The notes under the pieces are model-generated. The model did no database searches. It worked only from the letters and a program-made list of their open reading frames with translations, and had not been told where the DNA came from. Positions 11,627-24,400 of a stretch of 31,244 nucleotides of DNA are shown here, in pieces. This DNA comes from Tubiluchus corallicola. Lineage: Eukaryota > Priapulida > Priapulimorpha > Priapulimorphida > Tubiluchidae. Position 1 is the stretch's first letter; each line of letters begins with the position of its first letter. Both the position numbers and the translations under genes were made by a program. The stretch is taken from assembly GCA_030141605.1 (NCBI GenBank), contig JAQGDQ010001642.1, forward strand, positions 1-31,244, in the 5' to 3' direction.

Positions 11627-12048
11627 TTAAAGTGATTTTATTAATTACACGAGGCGGTACGCTTTTAATACCTTCTAACATTCTTCTAAAATTTTTCGAG
11701 AACAATGAAATAATCCTAACTTCTCAGAACGGTTGACTTTTCCTTTAAGTGCAATTAATTTGGCAGTTGTCTTTGGAACTAAATCAGTGTTGGCTGGCAA
11801 AATTTACCAAGAACGCCTCGTGGCTTGAACTGAGAATCAGATATTAGAAAATAATAGAAATTATTGTTTATGAAAACCAATGTAAAAATTTCTCCTAGAA
11901 ATGCGATAACCAAAGAGGTTATGCTTGGTGCGGTAAAGGAAAGCTGTGTTAAATAATGATTTTGATTAAATTATTCAATTAATAATTCAAGATTAAATGC
12001 TTGATGATGCAAGATTAAACTATCGTCGTGGATAGAAGCCTAGTTAGG

Positions 12049-12331
12049 TGTGGCATCACGTGACCAGCTGATGTTCGACCGGCTGACTCAGAAGTAAAGA
12101 TTGATGATGTATATCCTTATGCGCAGAAGTTCACGGCGCATTAGGTAGTTAGACAAAAGTGTTTTGAGGCCCGCACCTCGGGGGAGATTAGGAACTGACT
12201 TGAAGACGGAGGGCTGGTATTACGATCCTCTTATATTTACCGTGTTGCGTTTGATGTTTAATAAATGTGTAGTTTATTAAATAAAGACTTGATAGTTTGC
12301 CATGCCCATCGTGGCTCCCTCACACGCCACG
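12049..12331 (+). mobile_element. Candidate solo LTR, low confidence
   Basis: A 283-bp segment begins TGTGGCATCACG and ends CACACGCCACG, so the ends read TGTGGC and GCCACg, near-perfect inverted termini of LTR type. It has AATAAA at 12260-12265 and 12280-12285 near the right end, and it is GC-richer than its flanks. The last base should be A for a canonical CA end. No target-site duplication was found. Confidence 0.35.
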
Positions 12332-13732
12332 TTTTAAACAACAATAATCAGCAAGCAGCTTTAACCACAAGAATAAATAAACTTTAATCAATTGTTTTAC
12401 TGGCTGTGAGCACATCTTTAGGTTGTACTGAAGTATATCGCAAAGTAGCGGCCGACCAGCAAGTGGCACATGGCATTTGTATGTAGTTTATACTAGAGAG
12501 AAAAGAAATGTGTGATACATGTGAAACAGGAAAAGTAGTCAGGTCAGTAAGAATACGGTAGCGATAAATAAAAGTTTTGGAATAAGAAGGTCATGGGAAT
12601 AGATTCATACATTATAGTTTTAGTTATTTGGTAGGTGATTGTTTTTATGGTTATTGTTAGTTTTCTATTTTTACAAGGATTTCTTTGCTGAATACTTCTG
12701 CATGTAGCTCTTTAACGGAATTGGTGCTGACAAGCCACTGGCGTAGCAGTGTCTAGTTTTTTTGCTGGATTACTGCTGCGTTTACCTGTCTGAAGGCAGA
12801 TTTCTTTTATTTTAGAATTCTGCCTGCCCAATGTCTACAATAGACGTGACGGGCGTATGACGATGATGATGATGATGATCTTAATTAATGTAATTGTGTA
12901 CACTAATTATGTTACATCAGGTATTGCAGAATTGCTGTCTCTAAGATGTATGGCTATAATTTTGAGCCTCATACACCCGTTAGAACAAGGCATCTTTTGT
13001 AAAGATTTACTTGTGCTTATACAGGTATCGAATATCGTTTACTTACGAAATTATTCAGCAACATTTGCGCAGCTAGGGACTAAAAAACGGGCTTCAAACA
13101 AGGGCCCGCATCTTAAATAAAGGGCCCCAAACAACAGCCTATTGTCTCAAATAAAGGGCCTCAGACACGGATCTTTTATGTGAAACGAGGAGCCACTTTT
13201 GATTGGATTTTCAGACCTCCTTGCCTCCTTTTTGAAAGTTGAAATTTTATTTTATGTTACATGAATTATGGAGCAATGCAAATGGGGCACCCAATGGGCC
13301 CTGGCTACGAGCCTATACTAGCCTATAGGGCAATCCAGCCCTGTACATATGATGTACAATATTACAGTAAACGCTACACCGTAACACTGAAACACCCACG
13401 CATACATGATTGCACGCATACATGATTGTATACGTACATTTGTATGTGCTTATTAGAAATGAATTTACGTTATGGAGATGCAGTGGACAGGGGCGTATCA
13501 AGTCTTCACGACACCCTAGGCTGATAGATCTGTCCCGCCCATCTCTATCATGAATTTAAGATTGATTATGTACTGAGCTGATTGAGCAATTACTTGTGGT
13601 GTATTAGTGATACTATTAACCTAGTTTCTAAATGGTCATTGTAATTACGTGTATATGATCAGCGCTGGGGGGGGGGGGGGGCTTGGCAACTGCTTCTTGT
13701 GTTATACCTTGTACTTGTTCGTTAGATGGTAT

Positions 13733-14488
13733 TTATATAGGTTTTACATGTCAAATGTAGACCTGCGTTAACTCAAATGTAGATTTAGGTAATTCAAATG
13801 TGTCTTGGTAACTCAAATGTAGACTTAGGTACTTCAAATGTGTTAACAATGGATTTCAAGAAATTTTTAGCGTTTTTGGTAAGTCAAATGTCCTATTTCT
13901 ACATTTGGCTTACCTAAGTCACATTTGAGTTACCAAAACACATTCGAAATACCTATGTCTACATTTGACTTACCTAAGTCACATATGAGTTACCAAAACA
14001 CATTCGAAATTCCTATGTCTACATTTGACTTACCTAAGTCACATTTGAGTTACCAAAACACATTCGAAATTCCTATGTCTAAATTTGACTTACCTAAGTC
14101 ACATTTGAGTTACCAAAACACATTCGAAATTCCTATGTCTACATTTGACTTACCTAAGTCACATATGAGTTACCAAAACATATTCGAAATTCCTATGTCT
14201 ACATTTGACTTACCTAAGTCACATTTGAGTTACCAAAACACATTCGAAATTCCTATGTCTACATTTGACTTACCTAAGTCACATATGAGTTACCAAAACA
14301 CATTCGAAATTCCTATGTCTAGATTTGACTTACCTAAGTCACATTTGAGTTACCAAAACACATACGAAATTCCTGTGTCTACATTTGAGTTACCAAAACA
14401 CATACGAAATTCCTGTGTCTACATCTGGCTTACCTAAGTCACATTTGAACTTTCCCGTGTCTGCATTTGACGTGTAAAACCTATATAA
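13733..14488. mobile_element. Foldback element with internal 60-bp minisatellite
   Basis: About 30-bp terminal inverted repeats: the left reads TTATATAGGTTTTACATGTC at 13733 and onward to 13762, and the right is its inverted counterpart at 14459-14488 with three mismatches. The left arm (13763-13852) is an inverted, diverged version of the repeat that fills the right part. The outermost bases TATATA are self-complementary, so the target duplication (TA, TATA or none) cannot be decided. The element is non-autonomous and non-coding, lies within the GPCR intron, and can fold into a long hairpin. Confidence 0.75.
13900..14445. repeat. 60-bp minisatellite inside the foldback element
   Basis: About nine units with a 60-bp period. 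Each has ACATTTGAGTTACCAAAACA, then CATTCGAAATTCCTATGTCT, then ACATTTGACTTACCTAAGTC, with few substitutions. The last units are shortened to 40 bp. Because the unit is a multiple of three and stop-free, the + frame encodes a 20-residue repeat (MSYQNTFEIPMSTFDLPKSH) at 13925-14437. I regard that as fortuitous because it lies in an intron and a mobile element. Confidence 0.95.
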
Positions 14489-14715
14489 CAACTGGGCTCC
14501 GTAACTGCCTGTGGTGTGTTATACAAAGCTTGCTTTACATGCATATGAACGGCTACGCATTTTGATAGAAAATATTTTTTTTTAAAATATGGCGCTTAAA
14601 ATGCTGCGCCTCCCGCTGTAGCCTAATTAGCCTATTGGCTAATATGCCCCCTGGTAGTGGAAAACGTTGCATAATTATTGATTTTTGCTTAATGGAAATA
14701 TTCTCTCATTTTCAG

Positions 14716-15168
14716 GCGGATTTTGTACAGTTATTCGTAAAATGCCGCTGCTATACCATTGGCTGTGACGTCACTTTGAAGCGCTTTTATTGGAGGAGAC
14801 CCAGTTCGCCTGTATATAACCACTGTCCAATGAACAACATGAAAGGCAAGCAGAAACTCTTGGTAGAGGACCGTCCCGTCCGTCTGAAGCCCAGGAGAAG
14901 CGACGAAGAGTGTTTACATCCGGTAGTGAGCGAGAAGAGAAAGGGAGTCAACTTGGCTTCAGAGAAACAGCCCGGAAACGGGACAAGCAGCGATCCGTCG
15001 GGGAAAACGGGGAAGACGCAGGAGACGGCACCGCGCACGGGATCAACTTCATGCGGCACGAATAAAATGAACAATTCCGTCTGTCCCGTGATTTATACAG
15101 GATTTCCTGATACGAATCAACAAGATCAGAAAATTCCAGACAAGGATAAATTTTCTGTTGATTTTTAG
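14716..15168 (+). CDS. Neuropeptide-type class A GPCR, terminal exon (helix 8 and C-tail)
   Basis: After a good acceptor (TTCTCTCATTTTCAG) the frame reads ADFVQLFVKCRCYTIGCDV and continues for 150 residues to a TAG at 15166-15168. Joined to ...NKNFR of the TM7 exon it gives NKNFRADFVQLFVKCRC. This is a standard helix 8 with aromatic and basic spacing followed by clustered cysteines that are likely palmitoylated. The rest is a hydrophilic Ser/Thr/Lys-rich tail suited to phosphorylation and arrestin binding, ending DKFSVDF. Phase 0 matches the upstream donor. The assignment to the same gene rests on phase, strand, order and helix 8 character; the tail itself is too variable to recognise. The nearest AATAAA downstream is far, at 15831. 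Confidence 0.78.
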   Translation, partial: ADFVQLFVKCRCYTIGCDVTLKRFYWRRPSSPVYNHCPMNNMKGKQKLLVEDRPVRLKPRRSDEECLHPVVSEKRKGVNLASEKQPGNGTSSDPSGKTGKTQETAPRTGSTSCGTNKMNNSVCPVIYTGFPDTNQQDQKIPDKDKFSVDF

Positions 15169-16200
15169 TCAAGAAAAATTGCCACGTGAGGGCGACATCT
15201 AACGTTTTAAAAAGACAAATATAAATAATACTAAATATTTTTCTTAATATTCAAAAATATTATGAGATTCCATGAATTACGACTTCAAAAATTCCATGAA
15301 ATTGATCAGTAGGACATTAACACTTTGCCGCCTACGAAAATCGTACGCAGTTGCTGTGAATCTTTTAATATCTTATACGTTGGGCGTATCCATGTTTTTC
15401 AAGTATGGGAGGGTTGTTTCGACACCTTTCAATTTGCTAAATATTGTGAAATGCCCCCCAACAAACGTTGGGCGTATTACCTCCTTGCTGTACATTTTGT
15501 ATACGTTTTTATTTAGAAGAAGCATATATATGTATTTATGTATGTATGTATGTATGTATATAAATAATTATATACGCATTACCATGATACACGCTTTGCG
15601 TTGACTACAAAGATCTATGAAGGACAAAGACTTGATAAATGTCCTCAAATTAAACTGGCAAGCAAATAGATACATAGAGACGTTACATCTGCTTCTCATA
15701 AAAGACTAGAGAAAAACGTGACGATTGTTTAGACTCAATCTCATTTTAATTTACTGACCAAAATGTACATTTTCTTGCCTATAAAAGTTAACAATTGTTT
15801 CCAGTATTTGAATAATCACCTTGGGAAGTTAATAAACGGCAACCGAACACAGCTATCGCTTACGTCACAAACTAACCACAATGGTAGGCATCCTTTTCGA
15901 AACGAAGATTGCTGTAAGAGGCTGATATGATGTCACGAAAATGAATTCTACGTCACACTGACATCACAGACGAACACGGCAGTTCATGATCACGCTTATC
16001 ACGGTACCGCGCCTACTTGTCGTGACGGCCATACGAACGTGACAAAAATGGTGCAATTGGCAGTCTCAGTGGATTCTCTGAGCAGCGCGTAGCTTTTAAG
16101 GTTTTACGTAATTTTTATTTAATCTAAGCGTTGATTTCAAAAAAGCTATTCTAGTTACTTTTAGAGCATTCTTTATTTTGATCTAATGTCTATACAATCG
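15169..16200. other. GPCR 3' flank and non-coding sequence
   Basis: The GPCR 3'-UTR is presumably in the first part; AATAAA at 15831-15836 is a candidate end. A direct repeat CGTTGGGCGTAT occurs at 15379-15390 and 15464-15475 and a (TATG)n run at 15535-15560. A 110-codon frame at 15272-15604 has no recognisable domain. Confidence 0.45.
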
Positions 16201-16208
16201 TCCGGTTT

Positions 16209-16617
<409 letters not shown>

Positions 16618-16619
16618 GT

Positions 16620-17080
16620 TCAGTTAGATCAGTAAGTTGGTCAGTAAGTCAGACAGAAAGTCATTCAGACAGACAGTCAGTTTGCCTGCAGGTCTGTTAT
16701 TAAGTTAATCTGTCAGCCAGAGAGTCATAATTATGTTCAGCTTTCATTAGTTAAAAAGCAGCTCTTCAAGGACTCATTTTGCTACCATGATCATAAAATC
16801 AGTCTTTTTAATGTTTGTTTAAACAACTAAGCGACCCATTACAAAGTCTCATAGTACGCCACCTGGCAGGAAATACTTGCACGATGCTGACAAACTCTAT
16901 CAAGTTCTGTCACTTTGTCAGGAAACATTTGTAAAACCGTTAAAAACACACAATCAACAGAAATGAGCGAATTCAGAATACATTTGCAGTGTGTGTTTGT
17001 TGTCTGTTTGCTTCATTGAAATACGCTGAGTGAGCCAACAGCATTCTATTTTGTTAACAATTAAGAATCAATGAGATATT
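16620..17080. other. Non-coding stretch, nothing recognised
   Basis: AT-rich intergenic sequence with trailing CAGT-like remnants up to about 16725 and nothing else recognisable. Confidence 0.5.
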
Positions 17081-17131
17081 TAAAGCAGTTATTGACTTAG
17101 TTCGTCTATACAAGTAAAGCACAATGGCTTC
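17081..17131. repeat. LINE target-site duplication, left copy
   Basis: 51 bases beginning TAAAGCAGTTATTGACTTAG and ending AAAGCACAATGGCTTC. They match 17588-17634 on the far side of the LINE fragment, except for a four-base TGAC deletion and a few substitutions (TATACAAGTAAAG against TATAGAATTAAAG). Confidence 0.85.
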
Positions 17132-17556
17132 ATCGTCATCATCATCATCATCATCATCATCCAATGAGTCACAAGTCCAGGGACATGATTCTGCTCACCT
17201 CCCTATGCCAGGACTCCCTACATGCCGCAATGCCCCAAGTGGATTTATTTCTAAGGATCAATGCTGAAGTGTTTAAATCTTTCTGTGCAAAATCTAAATA
17301 TGTTAACATTTGTCCGCCTGCAGGTTTTTTAGCTGGTTCTATGGCTTGTTGAAGAGCTATCTTCACTGGAATATCATCAGGTAGTCTAAGCATATGTCCA
17401 ATCCATCTTAAACGGCGTCTTTTTATTTTTCTTGTCCAAGGTTCTTCTTTTATTTTTTCATATAGATCTTTGTTTGAAATTTTCTTTGGCCATCTAATAC
17501 CCAAAATGTTTTTGTAATTTCGCCTTTGAAACGCATCGATTTCAGCTTTATGATTT
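17132..17556 (-). mobile_element. 5'-truncated RTE-type LINE, copy 1 (RT C-terminal end)
   Basis: The minus strand encodes the last ~110 residues of a non-LTR retrotransposon ORF2, with RRRLRWIGHMLRLPDD and GIRWPKKISN, phrases characteristic of the post-RT region of RTE/CR1-like elements. The frame ends at a stop just before (GAT)n (on + strand, ATC repeats at 17132-17161), so the 3'-UTR is almost absent. That and the simple-repeat tail are typical of RTE-clade LINEs. It is truncated at its 5' end at 17556 and flanked by about 50-bp target duplications. It is about 95% identical in protein to the copy at 26911-27356. Confidence 0.9.
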
Positions 17557-17587
17557 AAATATATGTTACTGACTTAAATACATGTTA

Positions 17588-17634
17588 TAAAGCAGTTATT
17601 TAGTTCGTCTATAGAATTAAAGCACAATGGCTTC
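17588..17634. repeat. LINE target-site duplication, right copy
   Basis: 47 bases matching 17081-17131. Between the LINE 5' break (17556) and this copy lie about 31 extra bases that include TTACTGACTTAAAT, resembling part of the target (TTATTGACTTA). This suggests a templated filler made at the 5' junction. Confidence 0.85.
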
Positions 17635-18421
17635 CAATGTGCAAAATGGAACAAAGTTTCCCAGTTTTTCTTTATCTATGCTAAACTTTAGCTAAATGTT
17701 ACGTCATAAAACAATAGTCATTCGAAATTTGCTAAGAGAAAATTCGCACAACGTCTTACGATAAAAAAAGCGACTTTTCAGTTTTTCTAGATTTGCAAAA
17801 CATTGTTGGTTTAACTAATTCGCATTTTCGTGTTTATGGTGTTCTGTAGAACCTGTTGTCTTAGTCACGTTTTAACGAACAAGCAAAAGAAGAAGGCGAG
17901 CAAGTTTGCTACATTTTGAAATAGTCTAAAATTATCATTTATAAACTTAATATAAATGAATTTATTATATTGCTTGCAGCTGTACTAAATGCTAAAAATT
18001 TTTGTGTTTCCAGATCACAATTGATTATACAATACACGTACCTTGGATCAATTTTAAATGAACTACAAAACTTACAGATACCATGTAAAGCAATAGTGAG
18101 TCATATAGGTCATCCCTGTGAAGCTACAAGGTTTGATACTTCTATGAAGCAAAACCCGCTTAATGGAAGAGACGTGTGATTATGAAATTGCAGTGCCAAG
18201 AGTTTAAGAATTTCAGTAAACTGTTGATTTCATTGAGTAACTATGGATAGACCTCAAACAAACAGATGTAGACGGAATTGGGTAAAGTGTCTAACAGTAG
18301 TAACGTCACCTTTCAAAATTTCTACAGCAGTGTGCAGATATCACGTAGAGTTTTCGTACAGAATAATGTAAAACCATCAAACAGATGCCAATACTCTTAC
18401 TGGTCTTCAAAACTTTTCCAA
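17635..18421. other. Upstream region of mucin-like gene 1
   Basis: AT-rich. It presumably holds the promoter and 5'-UTR of the gene at 18422, but I cannot place a TATA box or start site with confidence. A 69-codon frame at 17970-18179 contains an acceptor-like TTTGTGTTTCCAG ending at 18013; no recognisable product. The main gene frame is already open from 18278. Confidence 0.4.
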
Positions 18422-21400
18422 ATGGTTTTTTTGTATTCTGTGAGCCCAAACATATACTTGTTGACTTTGAACAAGTTAATAATTTGGCTGTCACTCGCTT
18501 TAGCTATAATGGGAGACGAAGAAATAACTTCAGCTTCAAACCAATCGGGAAGCATGAGCGAATGTACCACACCTGAGCGTGCTGTGTCTCGCGAGTTCAT
18601 GTGGATGTTTTCCAGCGAAACAAGACAGAGGCACAAACTTTATGAAAGGGATCTGGTTTACAGGCTGGATCTGGATTGCTTAATTCCGCCCATACATCTA
18701 GAATGCCTTTACAACACGCTTTTCCACCCCACAGTGAGTGGTCGGTGGCCAAGACCTATTGTAATACGAATGTCTTACAGTGAGTATTCGACTACACAAG
18801 CAGCAATGCCAACAACAGGACAGTCAGCACCAACAGTGTCGCCTTCTGGTAAGCAGACAACACGAGCAAAATCCTCAGCAAGTGGACAAACAACACGAGC
18901 ACCATCTTCAACAAGTGGACAAACAGCACAACGGCCAGCAACATCAGGTGGACAAACAACACAACGGCCAGCAACATCAGATAGACAAACAACACTAGCA
19001 CCAGCATTAACAGGTGGACTAACAGCACAACGGCCAGCAACATCAGATGGACAAACAACACTAGCACCAGCATTAACAGGTGGACAAACAGTACAACGGC
19101 CAGCAACATCAGGTGGACAAACAACACAACGGCCAGCAACATCAGGTGGACAAACAACACTAACACCAGCATTGACAGGTGGACAAACAACACAACGGCC
19201 AGCAACATCAGGTGGACAAACAACACTAGCACCAGCATTAACAGGTGGACAAACAACACAACGGCCAGCAACATCAGGTGGACAAACAACACTAGCACCA
19301 GCATTAACAGGTGGACAAACAGCCCAACCGCCAGCACCAACGGATGGACACATACTGCTGCTACCATTTATCCGCAAAGACGAGGTAGTAGTTCGAGTGC
19401 GTCGACAAGCAAAAGACAGAGAGTGCGAGTTAACGTGTGAACACTTATGCACTGACAAGAGTAAGGAAAGACGTAGAGGTAAGAACAAAGGTAGATCAAG
19501 GGGCGGAGCAAGAAGCAGGCATAGAGATAGGAGTAAGGATGGGAGTAACACTAAGGTTAGAATCAGAGGTAGGAACAGAGGCCGAGCAAGGGGTAAGGAT
19601 AGAAGTAGTAAAATAAATAAGCATAGAAGTAGGGGTAAGACAAGAGAAAGGAACAGGAGCGGGAAGAGAGGAAAAACTATTGACCAGAAACACTTAAATT
19701 GCAAAAAAAGGTGTGTCAAAAAATGTGAGCTATCAGCCTGTAAAAGAAGTAAATTTATAGCGTGCAAAACTTCTTGTGTGAATGAGAATGCGTGCACAGG
19801 CAGTAGTGATATAAACTGTAAAAGAAAGTGTTCACCTTACTGCAGAAAGGGTAGTAAATGTCTATGCTCTTGTGAGAAGAAGTGCACGGGGAGTGATGAG
19901 CAGTCTACCTGTAAAGAAAATTGTAAAACAAATTGTGGTTTCTCAACACAAGAAACTATATCTGCTACAAAGACCAAATCAAATGGACCGACATCTGCTC
20001 CACAATCAGGTGTGGCAATAAATGTTATAACAACAACATCAACTACTACACCAAGAATCTCAACAATAATAATAAGCTCATCAAAGTCAAACTTTGGACA
20101 ACGGAAAGGAAAGTATGCAAAAGAGCGAGGGTGTGAGCCTATGTGTGAACAGTTGTGTAGGGAGAGAGGTAAAAGCAGGGGTCGAGCTGGGGGCAAGGGA
20201 AGGGGTAGGTATAGAAATAGAGTTAAAGAAGGAGTAAGAGGGGACAAGAACAGGCTTTGGAGTAGAAGAAAGGTTAAGCACAGGAAGAACTGTGTGAAAA
20301 GATGTGTTACAAAATGTGAGCTAAAGGGATGTAAAAGACGAAAATATACTGCGTGTAATCCTTCTTGTCTGAATGCATGCACAGACAGGAATGATATAAG
20401 CTGTAAAAGAGAGTGTTCAAGACACTGTAAGAAGGAAAGTGATTGTCAATGCACTTGCGAGGTAAAATGTACGGGTGATGAGCAGTTTACCTGTAAAGAA
20501 AATTGCAAAACAGATTGTGCTTTCTCAACACAAGAAACTATATCGACTACAATGCCAGCAACCGATACCAAATCAAATGGACCAACATCTACTACACCAT
20601 CAGGTGTGGCAGCAACTGCTGCACCCAGAATTTCATCAATAACAAACTCAGCAAAGTCAAAATTTGCACAGCAGGCAAAAATCTCGACAGAAGAACGAGA
20701 GTGTGAGTTCACGTGTGAACATTTATGCAGTGATAGAGGTAAAAACAGGAGTCGATCAAGAGGCAAAGGAAGGAGTAGGTACAGAAGTAGGGGAAGGGGA
20801 GGAATGAGAAATGGCAGGAACAGACATGGCAGTAGAAAAAAAATGAAGGACAGGAAAAACTTAAATTGTGTGAAAAGTTGTGTTACAAAATGTGAGCTGT
20901 TAGGATGTAAAAGACGAACATTTAGAACATGTAGTCCTTCTTGCCTAAAAGTTTGTAACGACAAAAACGAAAGAAATTGTAAAAGGAAGTGTTTAAAAAA
21001 CTGTAAAAAAGATAGTGATTGTCAGTGTGCATGCCAGATGAGATGCACGGTTGACAATCAGTCTAGCTGTAGAGAAAATTGTAAGTCAAACTGCATGTCA
21101 GCAACAGAAAAGTCTATACCAACTACTTCACCAGCAATAAAGACCATATCAGCATGGACAAATGTTCCTTCTTTCACTTCTGTAGTTGCGAATATAAAAA
21201 GACAAGAACCATCAAGTGCCACAGCATACAGTGTTGAGCTTGAGCAATCAACAAAAATAACAACAACAACAACAGCAACAGCAACAGCAGCACCAACAAC
21301 AACAAAAACAACGATGGCGACGACGACGACCACGACCACGACAATGACGACGACGACAACAACAACAACAACAACAACAACAATAGCAGGAGCAGCAACA

Positions 21401-24400
21401 GCAACAACGCTTAAAATTACTTCAAAAAAAGGCGTGATTCCTAGTTCACTCTCGAAGACTATTGCAGGGACAGTCGCTGAATGCCCAACAATGTTCTACA
21501 AGATCTGGGTGTTTTCCTGGAAGATCAGAACAGATTTCTTTGTCTGCGAACGACAGCTTGTTAACAAACTACAGCTTCCCTGCCTCAAAAGATCGCCCAT
21601 AACCATCGACTGTGTATATGCAGATATTTTTAGGCCTTCACTGAGAGGTTACTTGCCAAAACCTAATATTACATTCATGACTGCAGAGAAAAATAGCCCG
21701 TGTGAGGCGTGGTCAGGGCACGAAGAAAAAGATGTCGGTACAAAATTAATATTTGATCCCTGGCTGACCGTTCCCACTTCGACAACTGGCATGGCTGTAA
21801 CATCATCGACAATACAAGGACCCATGTCTGCTCAGAACAAAACAGACAAACAAACGAAAACCCAGACAACTGAGGTTAGGACAACTGCCCCTGAAATAAC
21901 GAAAACCGACAACTCGGTTGGTACATCGTCAGATTCTGCGCAGCAGACAGAAAATGTGGCACAACCAATCAGACCTCTGTCTACCTTGACGACTACAATG
22001 GCAACAATGGTAAAAACAACAACAGCCGCAACGACGTCGACAGTGACAAAGACGACGGCGATGACAACAACAACAACAACGCTCAAAGTTTCAATGATCA
22101 TCAGCCCAACAACGTCAACATCTGTTCAAACTCCAATGTCACCGTCAATTGTTTCAAAATCAATTGATTTTATATCTACTTCAACAGCAATACTAACAAC
22201 AATAATGCCAAGAATTACAACAATGGCAAGCTCAACAATACCAACGTCTACACAACAGACAAAATATAAAATAATGCCATCAATTTCTTCACTACCATCG
22301 CATACATCAACAGTAAGTAATGAAGGAGAATTTACATCCTTTAAAACTAAGTGGGTGTTCTCACTTGTAAATCTACCAGGCTATCAAGTCTTTGAAAGGG
22401 AAATTGCAAACCAAATGCCCATTGTTTGCATGCAGCCTCCTGTGATAATTGAATGTATTTATGCTAAGATTTTTCATCCTAGAATGAGTGGTATATTGCC
22501 CAAGCCAATACTTGTACGAATGTGGTACGCGGAGTACTACACCACAGGTTTCGGGGTAAAGACTAACACTCAACCTACTTTCAGTGACAAAGTGCCTAAG
22601 TCAGTTGCGCAGGAAACTTCTGAATCGAGTGCTACGACAAGGGCGATCACAGCAACAGTGGCGTCTGCTAAAGAGGATCGCTTAACATCTAACTTACAAG
22701 CGAGTTTATCTGCGTTCACAAACAATACGAAGGCACAAGAAGATTATGAAGAAGAAAAAGAAAAAAATTATGTGGAAAAAAAGGAAGATGAATATTATGA
22801 AGGAGAAGGAGAATTTAAAGAAATGGCAGAAAAAGAAGAAAAATATGAAGAAGAAGGATATTATAAAGAATCAAAAGAAGATTACGAAGCAGAAAAAGCA
22901 GAAGCAGGAGATAACAAAGAAGAAATGAAAGAGGACTTTATACAAGACGCTCACAGCCATCCAATCTCTCGTTTTCAGACTGCTGAACTTACCGCCTCAC
23001 CAATAACTATCACGGTAACAGCAAAGGCTAAACATAAACCTACAACGGTTAAGCTAGAGTCTGCAACAACAATAAGTGTGGCGCCAACGTCATCAAATCA
23101 ATGGAAACAAAAATCTACTGTTACGACCAGCACAATGAAAACAAATAGCAGAAGTACTGCACTTGTTAAATCTCTAGCTAAGACAACGACATCAAGCGGC
23201 AAAAAGGTAAAGCCCTTGTTGGAGCACCAAGGGAAACTAAGCCAACCGGTTAATAAGTTTAAACCAACAAGTCCAGTATTTACACCAACATTTAGTGCAG
23301 TCACTGCAACAAGCAAACTCAAACCTGCAACTGCCACTGGAAAAACACGATTAGTATCTGTTAATCACCAAAACATATCCAACACCTTGGAATCAACTAC
23401 GTCTAAGCTCTCACCATTAACAAGAACAATTAGAATTACTAACAAGTCAACTACACAGTCTAAACCATTGACAACAACTAGCAGTACCACTACAGCACCA
23501 ATTGAACAAAAAGAACAACAATCTATTAAACTTACACCCTCATCGACAATCAGCATAATAGAAACAGGTGCAAAACCAACGGTATATCTCAAATCCAAAT
23601 CTACAGCAATTAGTAGCAAAGTGCCAGCAGAGCTGTTGCAAGAAAAACAACCAGACGTCACGATACCTAGACATAAATTGCCAGCAAGTAAAAACACACT
23701 CCTGCCTACATTCAATGCAAGAAAAACTGCAAGTTTCAAACCCAGACATACCTCAACTAACACAGCAGCAACAGCGCCACCACACCAGACGACATATCAC
23801 AAATCACAAGCAACTAAATTTCTCTTAACATCAATCGCTAATCCGGAGGCAACGTTTAGAGTCAGACCTGCCTTGACAACCATCAAAACATCAACATCAA
23901 TTGAAAATGAAGAAAAGGAAGCAAATCAGAAAGAGGCAATCAAAAAAGAAAAAGAAGAAACGAAGTTCCAGAAAGAAAAAGGAGAAAAATATTACGAAGA
24001 CGTGGACTATGGCAAAGAAACAGAAGAAAAAGGAGAATATTATGAAGAATACTATGACGAAGAAGGCAAAGAAAACGAAGAGGATTATGAAAGAGGTGAA
24101 AAAGACGGAAAAGTTAATGAAACAATTAAAAAAGAAAAGGTAACACTACCAGTATATAACTTTTGGACAAAAGAAACTCTATTTGCATCAAAAATCAGTG
24201 GAACCACTAGGATAAATAAACATAAGCCTGCAGCAATCACTAAAAAAGAACTGCATGCGTCGACATATCTGAATCACCAATACTTGAAAAATACACTGAA
24301 AACAGATTTCACTGTGGCAACAATGACCTCACGAACAAGCAAAACACAACAGTTAGCATCTACATCTGCAGCATCAAGCAGCCGAATGCCAACGGACTTG

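Larger units (their letters stand above)
10780..14715 (+). other. GPCR intron between TM7 and C-terminal tail exons
   Basis: A 3936-bp intron with donor GTGAGT and acceptor TTCTCTCATTTTCAG, phase 0. It hosts MITE copy 2, a candidate solo LTR, a 15-G homopolymer at 13667-13681, short AAATAAAGGGCC direct repeats near 13115-13162 and the inverted-repeat element at 13733-14488. The stretches 11631-12048 and 12332-13732 otherwise show no recognised gene. A (GAT)n run at 12859-12879 could be the decayed tail of a retroposon. Confidence 0.7.

Noticed and set aside
15272-15604. 110-codon open frame downstream of the GPCR
   Set aside because: Low-complexity, AT-rich, ends in a (TATG)n run; no motif seen.
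18775-19797. 340-codon minus-strand open frame opposite gene 1
   Set aside because: It is a shadow of the repetitive GQTT and Arg-rich coding sequence; the + frame has ordered domains with paralogous copies, the - frame is repeat-derived Val/Cys/Leu sequence.
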